Below are positions 5,595-8,330 of a stretch of DNA of 8,330 nucleotides, in pieces. This DNA comes from Flavobacteriaceae bacterium (lineage in GTDB: Bacteria > Bacteroidota > Bacteroidia > Flavobacteriales > Flavobacteriaceae). The stretch lies in assembly GCA_023145595.1 (NCBI GenBank), contig JAGLDM010000146.1, positions 1 to 8,330 on the forward strand. The letters run 5' to 3'. The position numbers were made by a program, and so were the translations under genes. How positions within the stretch are numbered: position 1 is the stretch's first letter; the number at the start of each line of letters is the position of its first letter. The notes below the pieces were generated by a model. The model was not told where the DNA came from. It saw only the letters and a list, made by a program, of their open reading frames with translations, and did not search any database.

Positions 5595-7036
5595 GTTTTT
5601 TTCTTTTTAAAATTCAATTTCTTGAATAATTCTTTGATAGGGTTAGTAACATTATCAATGTTAAACATTCCCTTGTCTTTTGCGGCTCTTCTGGTTAGTA
5701 ATATTCCGAATGGCAGCAAAATTATAGTTGAAAGCCATCCGCCTAACGCAGCTGATAAAGCACTTTCTTCCGCTAGATTTTTACCTAAGGAGGATAAGAA
5801 AAAATAGACGACAAAAACAACTATTGCCATAACCATTGGCAAACCAAATCCCCCTTTTCTAATTATGGATCCCAGAGGTGCGCCAATAAAAAACAAGACC
5901 AAACAGGCAAAGGAAAATGATAATCGATTGTGGAATTCGTGATCATAAAGATTTAATATCTTTCTCCTAATTTTAAAATAATCCGTGTCATTTTCTAAAA
6001 TTTTAATTTTATTTTGGACCACCTTTAAGGATGAGCGTATGATAGATACTTTATGGGTATCATCAAAGTTTAATAAAATGGTATTGTTTAGTTTAGATTT
6101 ATTTATTGTATCTGAAGGTGCTTTTAATTGAGACGTGTTCATTTTTATTAGCATATTGTAGGCTCTGTTTTGGATGTATTCATCATACGCTATTTTTGTG
6201 GAGTCAGAAACAATCATTAATTGTTTAAGGCTAAACATTTGGTGATGTGTTTTTAATCTTTCATCATCTAGCCCTTCGTTGCTAAAAGAAGAAACGTCTA
6301 TGTTTATTGTGTAGGAGTCAAAAGTAGATTTGGAAGCAGGCATTTTTTGCCGTTTTTTTCTTTTATCTCGTTTGGTAGAATGTTCTTCATAATAATGACC
6401 GTCATTTAAAATTAAGGTCATATATCTACTACCTTCTTCAGACTCTATTCTGCCAGTTTTTGCAGTGATAGTAGTGATCTTTCCAACCTTTTTGCTCAGA
6501 TTATAGATTTGAATATTTTTGAGTAGGTTTTGCTCTTCTCCATATTTTTCATCAAAAACAATTACATAGCCAGGAATCTCGGTGTTAAATGCCCCTGGAA
6601 TCAAAGCAAGTGCAGGTTGTTTTTTCTTCATGTTTAAGAACATGTTTTTTTGTTTGTGCATTGCGTGGGGGTACACATAGTTTAAGAATAGAAAATCAAT
6701 TCCACTTAAAATAATGGCGACAAACATAATAGGTGTTATAAATCTTCTTAATGAGATTCCTGCAGATTTTATAGCCGCAAATTCATAGTTTTCGGCAAAA
6801 GTACCTAAAGACATTATCGAAGATAGCAATATTCCTATGGGCATAGCCATCGGAACTACCGTTAAAGCGAGGTAACTAATAAACTTTAGGATAAATCCGA
6901 GTTCAATACCTTTACCAGATATTTCATCAAATCCCACCCAAAGAGCCTGCATTACCAGGACAAAAAGAATGACAAAAAAGGTTGCAAAAAAAGGCTTTAA
7001 AAAGCTTTTGATGATATAGATGTCAAGTTTTTTCAA
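5591..7036 (-). CDS. lptG: LptF/LptG (YjgP/YjgQ) family LPS export permease
   Basis: This is an inner-membrane subunit of the LptBFG transporter that extracts LPS from the inner membrane and passes it to the periplasmic bridge. The 481-residue protein has three N-terminal membrane spans (about 15-34, 47-75 and 98-119), a large periplasmic domain (about 125-365) and three C-terminal spans (about 371-388, 397-416 and 427-447). Visible landmarks are ENYEFAAIKSAGIS (82-95), the cytoplasmic helix that contacts the ATPase in this family, and EFHNRLSFSFACLVLFFIGAPLG (begins at 367). The periplasmic part is longer than in the E. coli proteins (about 360 residues in total) and carries a very basic run, KRDKRKKRQK (222-231). 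Such enlargement is common in Bacteroidetes. Whether it acts as LptF, LptG or both cannot be told from one gene. Translation starts at TTG (7036-7034), because an in-frame TAA lies directly before it and the next ATG would remove the first membrane span. Confidence 0.93.
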   Translation of the reverse strand: MKKLDIYIIKSFLKPFFATFFVILFVLVMQALWVGFDEISGKGIELGFILKFISYLALTVVPMAMPIGILLSSIMSLGTFAENYEFAAIKSAGISLRRFITPIMFVAIILSGIDFLFLNYVYPHAMHKQKNMFLNMKKKQPALALIPGAFNTEIPGYVIVFDEKYGEEQNLLKNIQIYNLSKKVGKITTITAKTGRIESEEGSRYMTLILNDGHYYEEHSTKRDKRKKRQKMPASKSTFDSYTINIDVSSFSNEGLDDERLKTHHQMFSLKQLMIVSDSTKIAYDEYIQNRAYNMLIKMNTSQLKAPSDTINKSKLNNTILLNFDDTHKVSIIRSSLKVVQNKIKILENDTDYFKIRRKILNLYDHEFHNRLSFSFACLVLFFIGAPLGSIIRKGGFGLPMVMAIVVFVVYFFLSSLGKNLAEESALSAALGGWLSTIILLPFGILLTRRAAKDKGMFNIDNVTNPIKELFKKLNFKKKKT

Positions 7037-7046
7037 TTAACAGTTA
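7034..7046 (-). promoter_or_regulatory. lolA stop / lptG TTG start junction
   Basis: On the minus strand the lolA TAA (7046-7044) is followed by 7 bases (CTGTTAA), the last three of which are a TAA in the lptG frame (7039-7037), and then by TTG AAA AAA CTT. TTG is therefore the furthest upstream start available to lptG. No Shine-Dalgarno-like sequence precedes it. This suggests that ribosomes finishing lolA reinitiate here. Confidence 0.7.
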
Positions 7047-7697
7047 TTTAGGTTCGGTTATATAATAACCTGCTGTTTCAAATTTACTCCTGTCAAAGGT
7101 AAATAATTGTGGTGATACTGTTTTATTTGTTTTAATAGTAGAAATAGTGATAGTGGTTACATTGCCATCTTTGCCATTTTGAATTACTCTAAAGATGTTT
7201 TTTGTTGCAGTATTAATACCAAGAAGAATCGTTTTTAATTCTGATTCACTATCGGTTGGAGTTAATTTAATAAATTGGATTTTTTTATTTTGAATATTTT
7301 GAATAATATCCATTTCGTAGGTAAATCCGTGTTCATAAAAAGATAAGATATTTGAAGGGGTGATAATTACATCTTCTTCATTTTTTTCGGGAGATGTAAT
7401 AATTACTTCTTCGTCTTCTTGTAGGATTGTGTAAATTTTTTCACCGTCAAAAAAGCGTTCTGTCTCTAAGTAGTTGAAATTGTATAAATCGCCTTGAATG
7501 GTGGCAAACCCACTTGTAGATTGATGAACATTGGCCTCTGCATTGTCTAGTTTGTTATCAAACTCTATATAGATACTTGAATAGGATTTTGCTTGTTCTG
7601 ATACTTTTTTTAAATAATCCTTGGCTTCTTGCGCAAATGTTATAGAACTAAACAAGATTGTTAAGGTAAAGAATAGTGTGCTATTTATTTTTTTCAT
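7044..7697 (-). CDS. lolA: Outer-membrane lipoprotein carrier LolA
   Basis: LolA is a periplasmic chaperone that takes mature lipoproteins from the LolCDE transporter and carries them to the outer membrane. The 217-residue protein has a signal peptide (Lys2 and Lys3, hydrophobic 7-20, probable cleavage after TFA at 20-22, before QEAK). The mature part shows the LolA pattern: an initial helix (AKDYLKKVSEQAKSY, 25-39), then beta strands including GFATIQGDLYNFNYLETERFF (starts at 63) and DGEKIYTIL (84-92), a middle IITPSNILSFYEHGF segment (111-125), and a late FRVIQNGKDGNVTTITIS strand pair. The family is weakly conserved in sequence, so the call rests on this pattern and on the very typical place between ftsK and lptG. 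The ATG at 7697 lies inside the end of ftsK (17-bp overlap in another frame), which points to co-translation. The lipoprotein at 1110-2300 is a possible cargo. Confidence 0.92.
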   Translation of the reverse strand: MKKINSTLFFTLTILFSSITFAQEAKDYLKKVSEQAKSYSSIYIEFDNKLDNAEANVHQSTSGFATIQGDLYNFNYLETERFFDGEKIYTILQEDEEVIITSPEKNEEDVIITPSNILSFYEHGFTYEMDIIQNIQNKKIQFIKLTPTDSESELKTILLGINTATKNIFRVIQNGKDGNVTTITISTIKTNKTVSPQLFTFDRSKFETAGYYITEPK

Positions 7698-8330
7698 TTT
7701 CTAATAATTGATTTAAGGCTATTTCATCTGGAATGAATACTTGTCTTGCTTTGCTTCCTTCAAACGGACCTACGATTCCGGCAGCTTCTAATTGGTCTAT
7801 AATTCTACCTGCTCTATTGTAGCCTAATTTTAATTTTCGTTGTAGTAAGGATGCAGACCCTTGTTGGGCAATTATAATTACAAGTGCAGCATCTCTAAAT
7901 AATGTGTCTCTTTCGTTAATGTCTATATCAATACTTGTGCCGCTTTCTTCTCCAGTATATTCTGGTAGTATGTAAGCATCAGGGTAGGCTTTTTGTGAGC
8001 CGATAAAATCTGTTATTTTTTCTATTTCTGGGGTATCAACAAAAGCACATTGAATACGAACCATTTCGTTTCCGTTGGTGTATAGCATATCACCTTTTCC
8101 AATCAATTGGTCGGCTCCAGAACCATCTAAAATAGTTCTTGAATCTATTTTAGAAGTTACTCTAAATGCAATTCTTGCAGGGAAATTTGCTTTTATAATT
8201 CCGGTGATTACATTAACAGAAGGTCGTTGTGTGGCAACGATTAAATGAATTCCAATGGCACGTGCTAATTGTGCTAATCTTGCAATAGGTGTTTCTACTT
8301 CTTTCCCAGCGGTCATAATTAAATCGGCAA
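7681..8330 (-). CDS. ftsK: DNA translocase FtsK, C-terminal part (5' end beyond the window)
   Basis: FtsK is a hexameric DNA pump at the division septum that moves chromosome termini apart and activates XerCD/dif recombination. Only the last 216 or so residues are present; the reading frame stays open to the window edge and encodes ADLIMTAGKEVE there, the segment just after the Walker B aspartates. The motor end shows LARAIGIHLIVATQRPSVNV (starts near base 8262), TSKIDSRTILDGSGADQLIGKGDML, and a short acidic linker. The last 70 or so residues (from RDAALVIII, through LLQRKLKLGYNRAGRIIDQL, to GSKARQVFI) are the winged-helix gamma domain that reads polar KOPS-type sequences. The N-terminal membrane anchor and Walker A lie outside the window. 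The stop (TAG at 7681-7683) overlaps the lolA start. It appears to be the first of the genes seen here in the ftsK-lolA-lptG-ribB cluster. Confidence 0.96.
   Translation of the reverse strand, partial: ADLIMTAGKEVETPIARLAQLARAIGIHLIVATQRPSVNVITGIIKANFPARIAFRVTSKIDSRTILDGSGADQLIGKGDMLYTNGNEMVRIQCAFVDTPEIEKITDFIGSQKAYPDAYILPEYTGEESGTSIDIDINERDTLFRDAALVIIIAQQGSASLLQRKLKLGYNRAGRIIDQLEAAGIVGPFEGSKARQVFIPDEIALNQLLENEKNK

Noticed and set aside
1..8330. A new defence, mobile or biosynthetic system
   Set aside because: All sizeable reading frames but one belong to familiar housekeeping or envelope families, no mobile-element ends or repeat-spacer arrays are visible, and the one unknown gene stands alone.

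Overview
The window looks like ordinary chromosomal core of a member of the Bacteroidota, most likely a Flavobacteriaceae. It is AT-rich. Translation starts are preceded by A-rich stretches and not by Shine-Dalgarno sequences. Two promoters fit the Bacteroidetes-type TTTG / TAnnTTTG pattern. The gene order ftsK-lolA-lptG-ribB and the protein families (DUF4369-type thioredoxin lipoprotein, carboxypeptidase-regulatory-like domain protein) are typical of that group. I see no rRNA, tRNA, CRISPR array, transposase, phage gene or toxin-antitoxin pair. Coding density is high and no gene-free stretch reaches 300 bases.

Left part (1-2667): an edge-truncated run of TACCA heptamers and a 12-bp direct repeat lead into lgt (+), the prolipoprotein diacylglyceryl transferase. 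Next on the same strand is a lipobox-bearing thioredoxin-fold lipoprotein, which is a predicted substrate of Lgt. This gene meets mgsA (methylglyoxal synthase, -) head-on, with only 4 bases between the stop codons. mgsA has its own recognisable promoter.

Middle (2668-4478): a 176-bp gap holds the mgsA promoter and an imperfect inverted repeat. A secreted protein of unknown function (-) follows, with an N-terminal carboxypeptidase-regulatory-like domain and an unrecognised C-terminal module. It is divergent from pepE (alpha-aspartyl dipeptidase, +), which has a clear promoter. A hairpin between pepE and ribB probably ends both convergent transcripts.

Right part (4479-8330): a tightly packed minus-strand cluster reads ftsK (3' part only) -> lolA -> lptG -> ribB. 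Its junctions are a 17-bp overlap, a 7-bp gap and a 4-bp ATGA overlap. It links chromosome translocation at division (FtsK), lipoprotein transport across the periplasm (LolA), LPS export (LptG) and riboflavin precursor synthesis (RibB). lgt, lolA and the TlpA-like lipoprotein belong to one theme, lipoprotein maturation and trafficking, although they are not all in one operon.

The most informative oddities are a GTP cyclohydrolase II-like half of RibB that lacks the zinc-binding cysteines, an lptG gene whose only plausible start is TTG directly after an in-frame stop, and the near-zero convergent gap at mgsA. I found no convincing new multi-gene system.
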